Source of the DNA: a bacterium
GTDB lineage: Archaea > Micrarchaeota > Micrarchaeia > Micrarchaeales > CABMGC01
Length of the DNA: 64,000 nucleotides
NCBI GenBank assembly: GCA_021829835.1
Contig: JAKBPE010000003.1
Coordinates: 1 to 64,000, forward strand
Reading direction: 5' to 3'
Part shown: in pieces, positions 25,713-34,523 of the stretch
How positions within the stretch are numbered: the stretch's first letter is position 1
Layout of the letters: each line of letters begins with the position of its first letter
Made by a program: the position numbers and the translations under genes
Notes under the pieces: generated by a model
Seen by the model: the letters and a program-made list of their open reading frames with translations, nothing else
The model's database searches: none
What the model was told of the DNA's origin: nothing

Positions 25713-26798
25713 TCATTTTTGACTGAAGGCTGGTTTTCCACCGCCCAAATAACTGGCATAAAGGGTAAGCTCCTGCCTGTTCGCAGGAAGGCATCTTATG
25801 CTTATAATCTTGAATTTTCCAGAAAGTGCCTTTTCAGTTTTGCGGATATGGAGTTCTGCTTTTCGGTTTATGCATTTTACAGTTAGGATAAGCCCTGCGC
25901 CCGGATTGAGGTTCCCTAAGAGATTAAGAAGAATTGAAACTGAAGCTTCGGGTTCCATGTTCATATCGTCAAGGATAAGATCGACCTTTACTGCATCTCC
26001 GAGATATGAGACATCTCTGGCATTTGATTTTATATGGATAATATCATTCGTTTCTATGTCATAATGTTTTATAGGGAGTGATTCGGGTATTTTTACCCTT
26101 GTACCGTTGTTTTTGAATTTTTCATATTCTAGAAGACCATTGTCGATAGCGATTACCTTGTATTTATGGCGCAGCAGGCAGTTAGACCAGCCACCGGGAG
26201 CTGCACCCAGATCTATTGCAATCGTTCCTTGCCTTACTTCAAACTCATCAAACGCCTGTATCAGCTTGAGTTCAGACCTGCTTATTGGGTATTTGGCATT
26301 TGTATGGTAGTGGCGCTCGGGCTCTATGAATTTTTTCCATAATTTTCTGAAGTCTGAGACTCCCGAGTAGCAATGGTCATTTATCATAATTACATATGCC
26401 AGATAATCTGGAGATTTCAGATCTATGGCTCTGCCTTCCGCTTCAAGGCGTTCTCCCATAAATATCTCTATTTCTTTTGCAGAATATGAAGTCTTGCAGT
26501 TAAGATCTACACATTCTATTTTCAGGCTTCCTTCTTTTGGAAGTGCCTGATGCAGCTTTTGATAAAGTATTTCAAGGTAGTTTTCTTCTGTTATCTTAGC
26601 AACTCCATCCTGAAGAGACGCCATGTTGTAGATGAATATTGGACTACTTTGAATCAATTTACCTACAAAATCTCTTTCTTCCGATTCTATAACCATTGAA
26701 TTAAGAAACTCATCAAGTATCTTAAATTGCGAGATCTTGTTTAGCTCGTCTATACTGCTCTTCCTGAAACTGTTTGAGGTTATTGCAAAATACAGCAT
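25713..26798 (-). CDS. THUMP plus FtsJ-like 2'-O-methyltransferase (RlmM-like)
   Basis: 361 residues. The C-terminal Rossmann methyltransferase begins with AIDLGAAPGGWSNCLLRHKY (SAM motif I), with DLILDDMNMEP, ILTVKCINR and RQELTLYAS. A K-D-K-E tetrad typical of FtsJ 2'-O-methyltransferases can be assembled (K in RSELKLIQAF, D in LDDM, K in TVK, E in QEL). Before it, AIDLKSPDYLAYVIMINDHC resembles a THUMP end. This is the architecture of RlmM, which methylates 23S rRNA C2498 in bacteria; the archaeal target is open. Convergent with thiI. Confidence 0.8.
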   Translation of the reverse strand: MLYFAITSNSFRKSSIDELNKISQFKILDEFLNSMVIESEERDFVGKLIQSSPIFIYNMASLQDGVAKITEENYLEILYQKLHQALPKEGSLKIECVDLNCKTSYSAKEIEIFMGERLEAEGRAIDLKSPDYLAYVIMINDHCYSGVSDFRKLWKKFIEPERHYHTNAKYPISRSELKLIQAFDEFEVRQGTIAIDLGAAPGGWSNCLLRHKYKVIAIDNGLLEYEKFKNNGTRVKIPESLPIKHYDIETNDIIHIKSNARDVSYLGDAVKVDLILDDMNMEPEASVSILLNLLGNLNPGAGLILTVKCINRKAELHIRKTEKALSGKFKIISIRCLPANRQELTLYASYLGGGKPAFSQK

Positions 26799-26835
26799 TA
26801 TGGTACCTTCTCTAGATTAATTACATTACGCATGG

Positions 26836-26847
26836 TATTTATAATTT
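26836..26847 (+). promoter_or_regulatory. TATA box of the peroxiredoxin gene
   Basis: TATTTATAATTT ends 26 bases before ATG 26873, so the transcript should be nearly leaderless. No extra operator repeat is visible. Confidence 0.5.
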
Positions 26848-26872
26848 GAAGTTGTATTATAAATGTGATTAA

Positions 26873-27469
26873 ATGAAAGCATTATGGAATATTGGAGAGA
26901 AGGCACCTTCTATAAAGGCAAAGGGATGGTTTCCTGAGATTAATAAAATAAAAGAGTTCAATCTTTCAGATTATTCGGGAAAGTGGGTGATATTAACATT
27001 TTATCCTGGTGATTTTACATTTGTCTGCGCAACTGACATAGAGGCTTTCATGTCAAGTTATGAAGAATTCAGAAAAAATGGTGCCGAGATAGTTGCAATA
27101 AGCACAGACAGCATTTATTCACATAAAGCATGGAGTGATTCTTCGCCTAGAGTGAAGGAAAGCAAGATACCTCTGATAGAAGACTTTAACAAGAAGATAT
27201 CCGTTGATTACGGCTTTCTTAATGAGGAATCTGGGGCATCGAGACGTGGAACAATAATAGTGGACCCTGATGGAAATATACAGTATGTATCAATACATAA
27301 TGATGCCCTTGGAAAGGATGTTGACCACGTGTATACCTCTTTCATGGCGCTTAAGTATGTAAGGGATACCAAGACAGAAGAAGGCCACGTATGCGCTATA
27401 CCTGCTAACTGGAAGCTTGGAAAGAGAGCATTGGACATAGACATAGTAAATGACATAGGTAAGCTCTGA
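26873..27469 (+). CDS. typical 2-Cys peroxiredoxin (AhpC/Prx)
   Basis: 198 residues. Peroxidatic Cys in FYPGDFTFVCATDIEAF, resolving Cys in HVCAIPANWKLG, and active-site Arg region ASRRGTIIVDPDG. Reduces hydrogen peroxide and organic peroxides in the cytosol using thioredoxin-like donors. With the superoxide dismutase at 31543 it gives an oxidative stress pair. Single gene with its own promoter. Confidence 0.93.
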   Translation: MKALWNIGEKAPSIKAKGWFPEINKIKEFNLSDYSGKWVILTFYPGDFTFVCATDIEAFMSSYEEFRKNGAEIVAISTDSIYSHKAWSDSSPRVKESKIPLIEDFNKKISVDYGFLNEESGASRRGTIIVDPDGNIQYVSIHNDALGKDVDHVYTSFMALKYVRDTKTEEGHVCAIPANWKLGKRALDIDIVNDIGKL

Positions 27470-27591
27470 TTGGCCAGTGAATATTTTCACGGATATGAAG
27501 TTAGAAAAATAGATTAGTTAGTATTTTTTTATTCTCTTTTATTTTAATTATATTATATAGTTTAAAAACCCAGAGATCAGGAGGATTTTGC

Positions 27592-27981
27592 ATGAATAAT
27601 TTTATTAGAAATAGGGTTGCCGCTTCTGCTTTATCAACATTGGTTCTGTTGAAGCCTGCAATAGCAGCTGAACCTGAGCATAGCATGGAGAGATGTGAAT
27701 CGGCAAAGACTTCAGAAGCAATAGCAGGAAATAATCCTTTTATTATACGCAGGCTTATGCTTGAAGATAAAAATAGGCTTGTCGAAATAAAAAGAGAAGA
27801 AGATAATGGCAGGTCTCTGGAAAATTTCAAAGAGATGCATACTGAGTGTACAAAGCAGATAAATAAGCTTAAGGAAGCGTTGAGGATAGATACACAAATA
27901 ACACCAGAATTGAAGCTTCTTGCAATTATAATAATCGCATTGATTGCCGGCGGACAGCAGGGCAGCATAATAAGTAAGTAA
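27592..27981 (+). CDS. exported or membrane protein, unknown
   Basis: 129 residues. A bacterial-like Shine-Dalgarno CAGGAGG lies 7 bases before the ATG. The N-terminus VAASALSTLVLLKPAIAAEP looks like a signal peptide cut after AIA. The middle is charged and coiled-coil-like (EDKNRLVEIKREEDNGR), and the C-terminus has a membrane helix LKLLAIIIIALIAGG. No family recognised. Confidence 0.6.
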   Translation: MNNFIRNRVAASALSTLVLLKPAIAAEPEHSMERCESAKTSEAIAGNNPFIIRRLMLEDKNRLVEIKREEDNGRSLENFKEMHTECTKQINKLKEALRIDTQITPELKLLAIIIIALIAGGQQGSIISK

Positions 27982-28047
27982 AGAGGGAAATTGAAAGTAG
28001 CTGTTTATTTTCAATATTGAAACGTTATTGGAACATTATAATCTTTT

Positions 28048-28087
28048 TATAACCGGAAAAAAGAAAAATGCAGGCATTTAAGCCTGC
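28048..28087 (-). terminator. hairpin and T tract after the ftsZ pair
   Basis: On the minus strand GCAGGC-TTAAAT-GCCTGC (28070-28087) is followed by ATTTTTCTTTTTT. A stem with a downstream T run, 18 bases after the second ftsZ stop, fits a transcript end; it lies in a convergent intergenic region. Confidence 0.6.
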
Positions 28088-28104
28088 CTTAAGAAATAGT
28101 GGCG

Positions 28105-29124
28105 TCAGTATATGGCAGAAATGTTTTCCATCCTTAGGGAGGAAGACGTTTCAGAGTCACGCTCCTTTCTCGAGTCAAACTTTGCCTTGACTCCCGTTAC
28201 TATAGACATGACTCTGACTGTGTCCCCAAGCTCTGGAAGCATTCTGGCACCGAAAATCACGTTTGCGTCCGTAGCTAGATCTGAGGTTACACCTTCTCCA
28301 AGGCGAGTTGCATCGCTTATGGTGAGGTTTGAACCTCCTGCGACATGCAGAAGGGCGCCTTTCGCGCCTTCGTAGTCTACAGAGAGCAGTGGATGCGATC
28401 TTGTGGATTTTATCGCCTGCTCTATGCGTCCAGGCCCTGTTCCGGTGCCTATGCTTATTACAGCAGTTCCTGTATTCCTAACAACATTCCTCAAGTCTGC
28501 GAAGTCGAGGTTTATCAGGCTTGGAAGAGTTATGGTATCAGCTATTCCCTTAACTGCATTTCCAGTTACATTGTCTACAAGCTCAAAAGCCTTCTCTATA
28601 GGAAGGTTTGGAACATAGGATAGAAGCTTATCATTCTCTATCACTATTGTGCAGTCAGCCTGCTTGCTGAGCTGTTCTATGCCCCATTCGGCCTTCTGCT
28701 TCCTGCTTCTCTCCAATGCAAACGGAAAGGTTACTGTGGCGATAACAGTAGCTCCCATCTCACGTGCTGTCTTTGCTATTATTGGGGCAGAACCTGTTCC
28801 TGTTCCGCCTCCCATTCCTGCACATATGAAGACCAAGTCAAAGCCATTTAGAGCGTCTTCTATCTCGGCCTTGCTGACTTCGGCTGCCTTTGCTGCTACC
28901 TCCGGGAAACCTCCTGCGCCTAGACCCTGCGTTATGTCTTTTCCCAACAGAATCTTCTTGTGCGCCTTTATCATGTTAAGGTGTCCTACGTCGGTATTCA
29001 TGGCGATCGTAGTTGCACTCTTTATTCCATTCGTAAATAACCTATTCACCAGGTTACTGCCCTGCCCTCCTGCACCGACTACTGCTACTTTTGGAGTGTA
29101 GAGATCATAGTCTATTTCTGTCAT
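28105..29124 (-). CDS. ftsZ: cell division GTPase FtsZ, second paralog
   Basis: 339 residues. N-terminal nucleotide fold VAVVGAGGQGSNLVNRL, tubulin signature AGMGGGTGTGSAPIIA, and the T7 loop NLDFADLRNVV with the catalytic Asp pair intact, so it should polymerise and hydrolyse GTP. The C-terminal tail is short (SSSLRMENISAIY). Starts one base after the stop of the first ftsZ, so both are co-expressed. The glycine-rich loop and tail differ between the two, pointing to different roles as for FtsZ1 and FtsZ2 of haloarchaea; which is which I cannot assign. Confidence 0.93.
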   Translation of the reverse strand: MTEIDYDLYTPKVAVVGAGGQGSNLVNRLFTNGIKSATTIAMNTDVGHLNMIKAHKKILLGKDITQGLGAGGFPEVAAKAAEVSKAEIEDALNGFDLVFICAGMGGGTGTGSAPIIAKTAREMGATVIATVTFPFALERSRKQKAEWGIEQLSKQADCTIVIENDKLLSYVPNLPIEKAFELVDNVTGNAVKGIADTITLPSLINLDFADLRNVVRNTGTAVISIGTGTGPGRIEQAIKSTRSHPLLSVDYEGAKGALLHVAGGSNLTISDATRLGEGVTSDLATDANVIFGARMLPELGDTVRVMSIVTGVKAKFDSRKERDSETSSSLRMENISAIY

Positions 29125-29125
29125 T

Positions 29126-30184
29126 TTAGATCATCTCTAGGCCGAACGACTGTGTCGATTTATCCCTGTCGGCATATTTGCCGAGTATGCTTGAGCCGCT
29201 TACTCCGGTTACTATTGCAACTATCTCTAACTGGCCTTCGTATCCGGGTATGACTCTTGCGCCCCACTTTACGTTTGCCTTTGGATCCATCTTCTCAGTT
29301 ATTATCTCGCCTGCCTTTATTGCGTCTCCGAGAGTGAGGTCTGCAGCTCCTGAAATATGTATGAGCGCTCCCTTCGCATTCTCAAAGTCTACATCAAGCA
29401 GTTTGTTCTTTACTACGGATTCTGATGCTGCCTGAACCTTGTCATTTCCTTTGCCAGTTCCTACAGAGATAAATCCTACATCTCCGCTGCCCATTATCGA
29501 CCTTACGTCTGCGAAGTCGATGTTTATCAGGCTTGGCTGTGTTATTGTCCAGACAAGTCCGCCTATTGCCTTTGCAAGTATGTCATCTGCAACTGCGAAC
29601 GCATCATTCATTGGTAGATTAGGGAATAATTTTACCAGCTTGTTGTTGTCCAGTATTATGACGCTGTCTGAGTATTTTCTCAAGCGCTGTATTCCTTCCT
29701 CTGCCTTAACCTTTCTGACTCTTTCGAGATCGAAAGGATATGTTACCATTGAAACGACTATTGCTCCCTGCTCTTTTGCAATTTGAGCCATGACAGAGAT
29801 TGCGCCTGTTCCTGTTCCGCCTCCCATTCCTGCACATAGGAATACCAATTGTGCTCCTGAAACTACTTCCTCGAGCTGCTGCCTGTCTATCTCTGCGGCT
29901 TTTGCGCCTACTTCTGGGTCGCCTCCTGCACCCATTCCTCTTGTCATACTTTTTCCGATCAGTATCTTTTTGATTCTGTCATCAAGTATTTTGAAATGCT
30001 GTGCATCGGTGTTTACCGCCACAAGCTCTGTGCCTTTTACACCCACCCTTATCAGCCTGTTTACAGTATTGTTTCCTCCTCCGCCTAGTCCGAGAGTGAC
30101 TATCTTTATCTGCGGTGTGAAACTTATGCTGTTATCCACGCTGCTGCTGCCTTTACCTAACAAATCGGTTCCGAATTCTACCAT
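29126..30184 (-). CDS. ftsZ: cell division GTPase FtsZ, first paralog
   Basis: 352 residues. IVTLGLGGGGNNTVNRLIRV, AGMGGGTGTGAISVMA and NIDFADVRSIM are the GTP-binding and T7-loop motifs. A 25-residue N-terminal extension precedes the fold. The C-terminus ends in a hydrophobic SFGLEMI, which could be a peptide for membrane anchors such as SepF (inference). It heads a two-gene operon with the other FtsZ. The TATA box TTTTATAAA lies about 30 bases upstream of ATG 30184. Confidence 0.94.
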   Translation of the reverse strand: MVEFGTDLLGKGSSSVDNSISFTPQIKIVTLGLGGGGNNTVNRLIRVGVKGTELVAVNTDAQHFKILDDRIKKILIGKSMTRGMGAGGDPEVGAKAAEIDRQQLEEVVSGAQLVFLCAGMGGGTGTGAISVMAQIAKEQGAIVVSMVTYPFDLERVRKVKAEEGIQRLRKYSDSVIILDNNKLVKLFPNLPMNDAFAVADDILAKAIGGLVWTITQPSLINIDFADVRSIMGSGDVGFISVGTGKGNDKVQAASESVVKNKLLDVDFENAKGALIHISGAADLTLGDAIKAGEIITEKMDPKANVKWGARVIPGYEGQLEIVAIVTGVSGSSILGKYADRDKSTQSFGLEMI

Positions 30185-30525
30185 TTGATCGCCGATTAAC
30201 TAATTATGATTAAGTTTATAAAACTTCTGTATTGCCACATATTAGTGGACGTAAAGCATTTTGAAGTCGCTATGCCATGCTTTAAATAAAGATTTAATAC
30301 TAAGACTTCTTTAAAAATTAAAAAATGTCCTTTTTGGCATCATACAAATTGCCTTTTGTTATAATAGTTTTGTATTCGGAAGGAAGAAATTTAGAATTGA
30401 AAAGTAATAGACAATTGCGAATTTTTTTGAAATAGAACCGAGAAAAATTTCCTTCGTCTTAATCCTGCTTTGATAAAGATATTTTAAATTATATGGTGCT
30501 TAGTTGTAGTAATACAGATGAAAAC
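30185..30525. other. divergent intergenic region between ftsZ and a pilin gene
   Basis: 341 bases, AT-rich. It contains the ftsZ promoter near 30212-30226 and the pilin promoter ATTTTAAATTATA at 30481-30493. The rest (30235-30475) has several A and T runs but no open frame, tRNA or strong stem that I can see. Confidence 0.5.
30212..30226 (-). promoter_or_regulatory. ftsZ operon promoter with palindromic TATA box
   Basis: The 15 bases form AAGTTT-ATA-AAACTT on the plus strand, a perfect 6-bp inverted repeat that contains the TATA box. Its centre is 35 bases before ATG 30184. Confidence 0.5.
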
Positions 30526-31410
30526 ATGGAAATCAAACTTCAATCGGCAGTAGAGTACCTGATGACATACGGATGGGCCATACTCATCATAGCAGTTGTG
30601 CTCGGAGCTCTCTTCAGCCTCGGAATATTCAATTCGTTTAGTCTTGCACCTAAGGCAAGCCCAGGAGCATGCTCCGTAAGCAGGCCTAATGGGCCCGGAA
30701 GTACCTCTTTTGTAAATACAGTAGGAACATGTGACAACATTCCGGAATATACCATGCTCGTGAAAGGCAATGGTTACGTATACATCCAAAACATAAGCCA
30801 GATGGTAAGCCCGTATAACACTATAACAATCTCCGGATGGTTTTACAATCTTCAGGGAAGCGGGACAGAGACAGGTTTTGTTGCTGGCAATACTGCAATA
30901 AACCAGGGTTACATTTATTTCAGCAATGGAGGAGCCTGTGGGAATGGAGAAGTAGCTGTAGGAATTGGAAACACATATGCATGTACAGCTCCAGGAAGCC
31001 TCTCTTTCGTAAATAATTGGATTTTTGTTGTGGCCACATATAACGGAATGGATCTTAGCGGATGGGTATGCAGCAGTGGAGTCTGTACTGCCTCAGATAC
31101 AGTAACTCCTTCTTTCGCAATGAATAATTATGGGTATCTTTATATAGGAAGTGATCCTTCCAATCCACAGAATGGATGGCAGGGATACATATCAAACATA
31201 GAGGTATACAACACTTCATTCTCATTGAACGATACATTAGCTCTTTATCATGAAGGGATAGGAGGTGCACCTATAGCACTGCGCTGGCTACAGGGATGGT
31301 GGCCTCTGAATGATAATCCAAATGATTATTCAGGCAATGATAACACAGGAACGGCAACTAATGTTATATATATAACTAACTGGGAGAGTAACTACGCTAA
31401 CCCAGGCTGA
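30526..31410 (+). CDS. pilin-leader surface protein with LamG/concanavalin-like domain
   Basis: 294 residues from ATG 30526 (the promoter at 30481-30493 argues against ATG 30493). Leader MEIKLQSAVEYLMTYGWAIL matches a class III type signal seen in many Micrarchaeota surface proteins, followed by a hydrophobic helix. The body reads as a LamG-like sandwich: NTITISGWFYNLQGSG, NNWIFVVATYNG, YLYIGSDPSNPQNGWQGYI, IEVYNTSFSLNDTLALYHEG. This fold binds sugars, so an adhesin displayed on a filament is likely. Substrate unknown. Confidence 0.82.
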   Translation: MEIKLQSAVEYLMTYGWAILIIAVVLGALFSLGIFNSFSLAPKASPGACSVSRPNGPGSTSFVNTVGTCDNIPEYTMLVKGNGYVYIQNISQMVSPYNTITISGWFYNLQGSGTETGFVAGNTAINQGYIYFSNGGACGNGEVAVGIGNTYACTAPGSLSFVNNWIFVVATYNGMDLSGWVCSSGVCTASDTVTPSFAMNNYGYLYIGSDPSNPQNGWQGYISNIEVYNTSFSLNDTLALYHEGIGGAPIALRWLQGWWPLNDNPNDYSGNDNTGTATNVIYITNWESNYANPG

Positions 31411-31542
31411 TTGTACAGGTTAGAAATAAAATGAGAACAGCAGAATGAATCACTGAAATGGATGCCAGGAATAGGTTATGTTTGGGATGATACCATCCCA
31501 TAACATCCCTTATTCTTTTCGCAGATTTCTGAAACGAAGAAC

Positions 31543-32151
31543 TTATACAGTCTCCTTGCCGAAACGCTTGTCTACATCGTCCCAGTTTACAACATTCCAC
31601 CATGCGTCCACATACTTTGCCCTGTCATTCCAGTATTGCAGATAGTATGCATGTTCCCAGACATCAAGGCCTAACAAGATAGGAAGACCTGCAAGATGCA
31701 TGAAGTTCTGCTTTTCTATCTGGGTAAGAACAAGCTGGTCTGTTTCCTGGTCATATAGAAGAAGAGCCCAGCCGCTGCCTTCTACGGTCTTTGCAGCTTC
31801 TGTAAATTGCAGCTTGAATTTGTCGAAGCTGCCGAAATCAGTGTTTATTTTATCGGCTATCTTGCCGCCAACTTTACCGCCGCCCTTTCCAGGAGGAGCC
31901 ATGTTAGGCCAGAAGAGGCCATGCAGCTTATGCCCGCCGAAATTGAAGCTGTAGTCCCTCAAGACCGCTTTTATATCTATCTGAATTTCTCCGTTCCTCG
32001 CTTTTTCCAGTTTCTCGAGAGCGGCGTTTGCGCCGTTCACGTATGCTACATGATGCTTGTCATGATGCAGTTTCATTATCTGTTCGGATATATATGGTTC
32101 CAATGCATTGTATGCGTATGGCAGATTAGGAACCTCGTATTTTTTTCCCAT
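31543..32151 (-). CDS. sodA: iron/manganese superoxide dismutase
   Basis: 202 residues. Metal ligands: His in KLHHDKHHVAYV, His in FGGHKLHGLFWPN, Asp and His in LDVWEHAYYLQYWN. Converts superoxide to hydrogen peroxide and oxygen. Metal (Fe or Mn) cannot be told safely. TTTAAATAATTTG near 32182-32194 is a good TATA box and AGGTG lies 8 bases before the ATG. Confidence 0.95.
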   Translation of the reverse strand: MGKKYEVPNLPYAYNALEPYISEQIMKLHHDKHHVAYVNGANAALEKLEKARNGEIQIDIKAVLRDYSFNFGGHKLHGLFWPNMAPPGKGGGKVGGKIADKINTDFGSFDKFKLQFTEAAKTVEGSGWALLLYDQETDQLVLTQIEKQNFMHLAGLPILLGLDVWEHAYYLQYWNDRAKYVDAWWNVVNWDDVDKRFGKETV

Positions 32152-32228
32152 GTTTTACACCTGGATTATTAGGGAATGTCAAATTATTTAAAACCAGCCA
32201 GAGGATTTTGGGAATATTTTTCAGATTG

Positions 32229-32237
32229 TTTATAAAT
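32229..32237 (+). promoter_or_regulatory. TATA box of the Hef-type helicase gene
   Basis: TTTATAAAT centred 25 bases before ATG 32258, giving a leaderless or nearly leaderless transcript. Confidence 0.6.
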
Positions 32238-32257
32238 TACAACTTGGAAATAATAAT

Positions 32258-33823
32258 ATGATGGATATGTCTTTTGATCAGAGATGGCTTGGGATAGGCA
32301 GCGGCGTAGGAATACTCAACATGGAAGGGCTGGACTTCAGGGAATACCAGCTTAATATAATTAAAGCAATAAATGAAAATGGAAATACGCTTGTAGTGAT
32401 ACCTACAGGTCTTGGAAAGACATTCATAGGAACTGCCGTTATAGCCAATGCGATATCAGGAGGAGGAAAGGCCCTTCTTCTTGCACCAACAAAACCTCTT
32501 GCCGAACAGCATTACTCCAATCTGGTAGGCATGCTTAATATAGATCCTGGTAGGATACTTCTTCTTCTCGGTTCTACCGGAAAAGCCAAAAGGAAAGAGC
32601 TCGAATCAGATGCCAGCCTGATAATAGCGACCCCTCAGACCATAGCTAACGACATCAAAGCAGGACAGCTCTCCCTTGACGGATTCAAGGTTGCTGTCTT
32701 CGATGAATGCCATAGGGCTGTGGGAAAATATGCATATACTTACATAGCGAACGAGTGCATGCTCAGGGACATGCTAATAGTTGGGCTTACAGCCTCTCCC
32801 GGAGCTAAAAAGGAGAAGATAGAGGAGCTTACAGACTCGCTTGGGATAAGGCACATAGCGATAAGGATCTCTACAGATCCTGACGTTGTCAGGTATGTCA
32901 TGCCGAAAAATACGCATGTTGTAAGAGTTGGAATAGGAGATAAGCTTAATGAAATATCAAGGCTTATAGCCCCAGAGGCTGAGGCAAGCCTTGTGGCACT
33001 AAACAAGACTGGACTGATCCATTTCAAGAATTTTACCAGGATACCTAAAGGGAGGCTTCTGCAGATTGGCGAAGAGATAAACAGGATAAATGCCGTAAAC
33101 TTCAAATTTGCTGCAGTATACAGCTATGTGAGGCTTCTTAACCTGACACATGCCTACGACCTGCTTCTTACTGAAGGCATATACCCATTTTACAAATATA
33201 TGGAGAGTCTGGATATGCGTGAAAAAAAGAGCAGAGCTGTGGAGAGCCTTCTTAAAAACAAGAATATAATGCAGGCCAGAAAACTGGCTGAAGAGGCTAT
33301 GAAAAATGGGGAGGAGCACCCTAAGATAAAATCAGTATTAAATATTCTTAGGGAACACAGCGATAAGAGTGTAATTATTTTTGTCCAGTACAGATCTACA
33401 ATAAAGATGCTTGTGGAGCATTTAGTGAATAATGGATTCAGGGCAAAAGCGTTCGTAGGGAAGAAGGAGGGAGTGACCCAGGAGATGCAGAAAGAGATAA
33501 TTCAGGAGTTCAGAGATAAAAAATTTGATGTGCTTGTGGCAAGCTCGATAGCTGAGGAAGGGCTTGATATACCAAATGTGGATCTTGTCTTGTTTTACGA
33601 ACCTATCCCGAGCGAGATAAGGAATATACAGAGAAGGGGAAGGACAGGAAGGTTTAGAGACGGTGAGATATACATACTTGTGGCAGTAGGAACTAAAGAC
33701 GAGGTGTATATGCGCGTTTCAGACCAGCGGGAGAAAAAGATGCTTGGGATTATTCTTAAGATCAACGAAAGATTAAAGAAGGAGAGAAAAGAGAAGGATA
33801 AAGGGCAGAAATCCCTGCAATAA
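32258..33823 (+). CDS. hef: Hef/FANCM-type superfamily 2 helicase without nuclease domain
   Basis: 521 residues. Motifs: PTGLGKTFIGTAVI (Walker A), AVFDECHRAVGKYAY (motif II; DECH in place of DEAH), VGLTASPGAKKEKI (III), VIIFVQYRSTIKMLVEHL, VLVASSIAEEGLDIPNVDLV and QRRGRTGRF (VI). Between them is the Hef/FANCM helical insert. Acts on stalled replication forks. Full Hef has a C-terminal XPF nuclease; here the protein ends after a Lys-rich tail, so nuclease activity must come from another gene if at all. A short gene follows. Confidence 0.9.
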   Translation: MMDMSFDQRWLGIGSGVGILNMEGLDFREYQLNIIKAINENGNTLVVIPTGLGKTFIGTAVIANAISGGGKALLLAPTKPLAEQHYSNLVGMLNIDPGRILLLLGSTGKAKRKELESDASLIIATPQTIANDIKAGQLSLDGFKVAVFDECHRAVGKYAYTYIANECMLRDMLIVGLTASPGAKKEKIEELTDSLGIRHIAIRISTDPDVVRYVMPKNTHVVRVGIGDKLNEISRLIAPEAEASLVALNKTGLIHFKNFTRIPKGRLLQIGEEINRINAVNFKFAAVYSYVRLLNLTHAYDLLLTEGIYPFYKYMESLDMREKKSRAVESLLKNKNIMQARKLAEEAMKNGEEHPKIKSVLNILREHSDKSVIIFVQYRSTIKMLVEHLVNNGFRAKAFVGKKEGVTQEMQKEIIQEFRDKKFDVLVASSIAEEGLDIPNVDLVLFYEPIPSEIRNIQRRGRTGRFRDGEIYILVAVGTKDEVYMRVSDQREKKMLGIILKINERLKKERKEKDKGQKSLQ

Positions 33824-33854
33824 GAAGATTGATGAATGGAGTTTCTGTTTTGTG

Positions 33855-34433
33855 ATGCGCCGCATCCACAGATTTGGTAAGAGCATGGATACATTAAAAA
33901 CAAGCAGCGAGCTTTCTAAGCGGCTGCCTATGATTCACGAAGCTGGAAACTTGAAGTGGTTTGATTCGAGAGCCGATTACCATCATTCGAAAATAATACT
34001 TGAAAAATATTCGTTGCGATTTTTGCATAGGGAGGATGTTGTTCGCGAGATAGTGCTTAATGAAAAATTAGCTGAAGCGTTCAGCGGTAAAGGTTTCTAT
34101 ATCGAAAGAAGAGAAAATGAGATCCTGAATACGGATAGGCCTATTGGATTTTTTATACCTGGGAAAAACAACAATCTTGAGTACATAGGGAATGAATACA
34201 ATGAAGGAGTAGAGTCATGGAAGAGGGGTGTTTTTAATGGAAAGCCGGTAATATATCTCTATTCTGGTAGCAGTTTTGAGATATTTTTTGTTTATAAGTG
34301 CCCCGTGGATGGCAGAAGGTTCGTACTTGATTCAAGCTACAACAGCGACAACATTGTGCCACTAGTTGTAGGAATGGAAAAAGAGTTGAGATCTGAGGGT
34401 ATAAATAAATCTTCGGTTCCTCTTAGAATCTGA
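33855..34433 (+). CDS. hypothetical protein downstream of the helicase
   Basis: 192 residues from ATG 33855 (GTG 33852 and ATG 33885 are alternatives). Soluble; contains WFDSRADYHHSKIILEKY and VIYLYSGSSFEIFFVYKCPVDGRRF with a beta-rich character. No family recognised. 31 bases after the helicase stop on the same strand, so co-transcription is possible. Confidence 0.5.
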   Translation: MRRIHRFGKSMDTLKTSSELSKRLPMIHEAGNLKWFDSRADYHHSKIILEKYSLRFLHREDVVREIVLNEKLAEAFSGKGFYIERRENEILNTDRPIGFFIPGKNNNLEYIGNEYNEGVESWKRGVFNGKPVIYLYSGSSFEIFFVYKCPVDGRRFVLDSSYNSDNIVPLVVGMEKELRSEGINKSSVPLRI

Positions 34434-34523
34434 TATTTTGGAACCGATATTTGGAAAATATTGCATCTTGTTATGTTTTGCATATATGGATTCTATTTTG
34501 AATCTGGCTTGCCTTTCTTCTCT

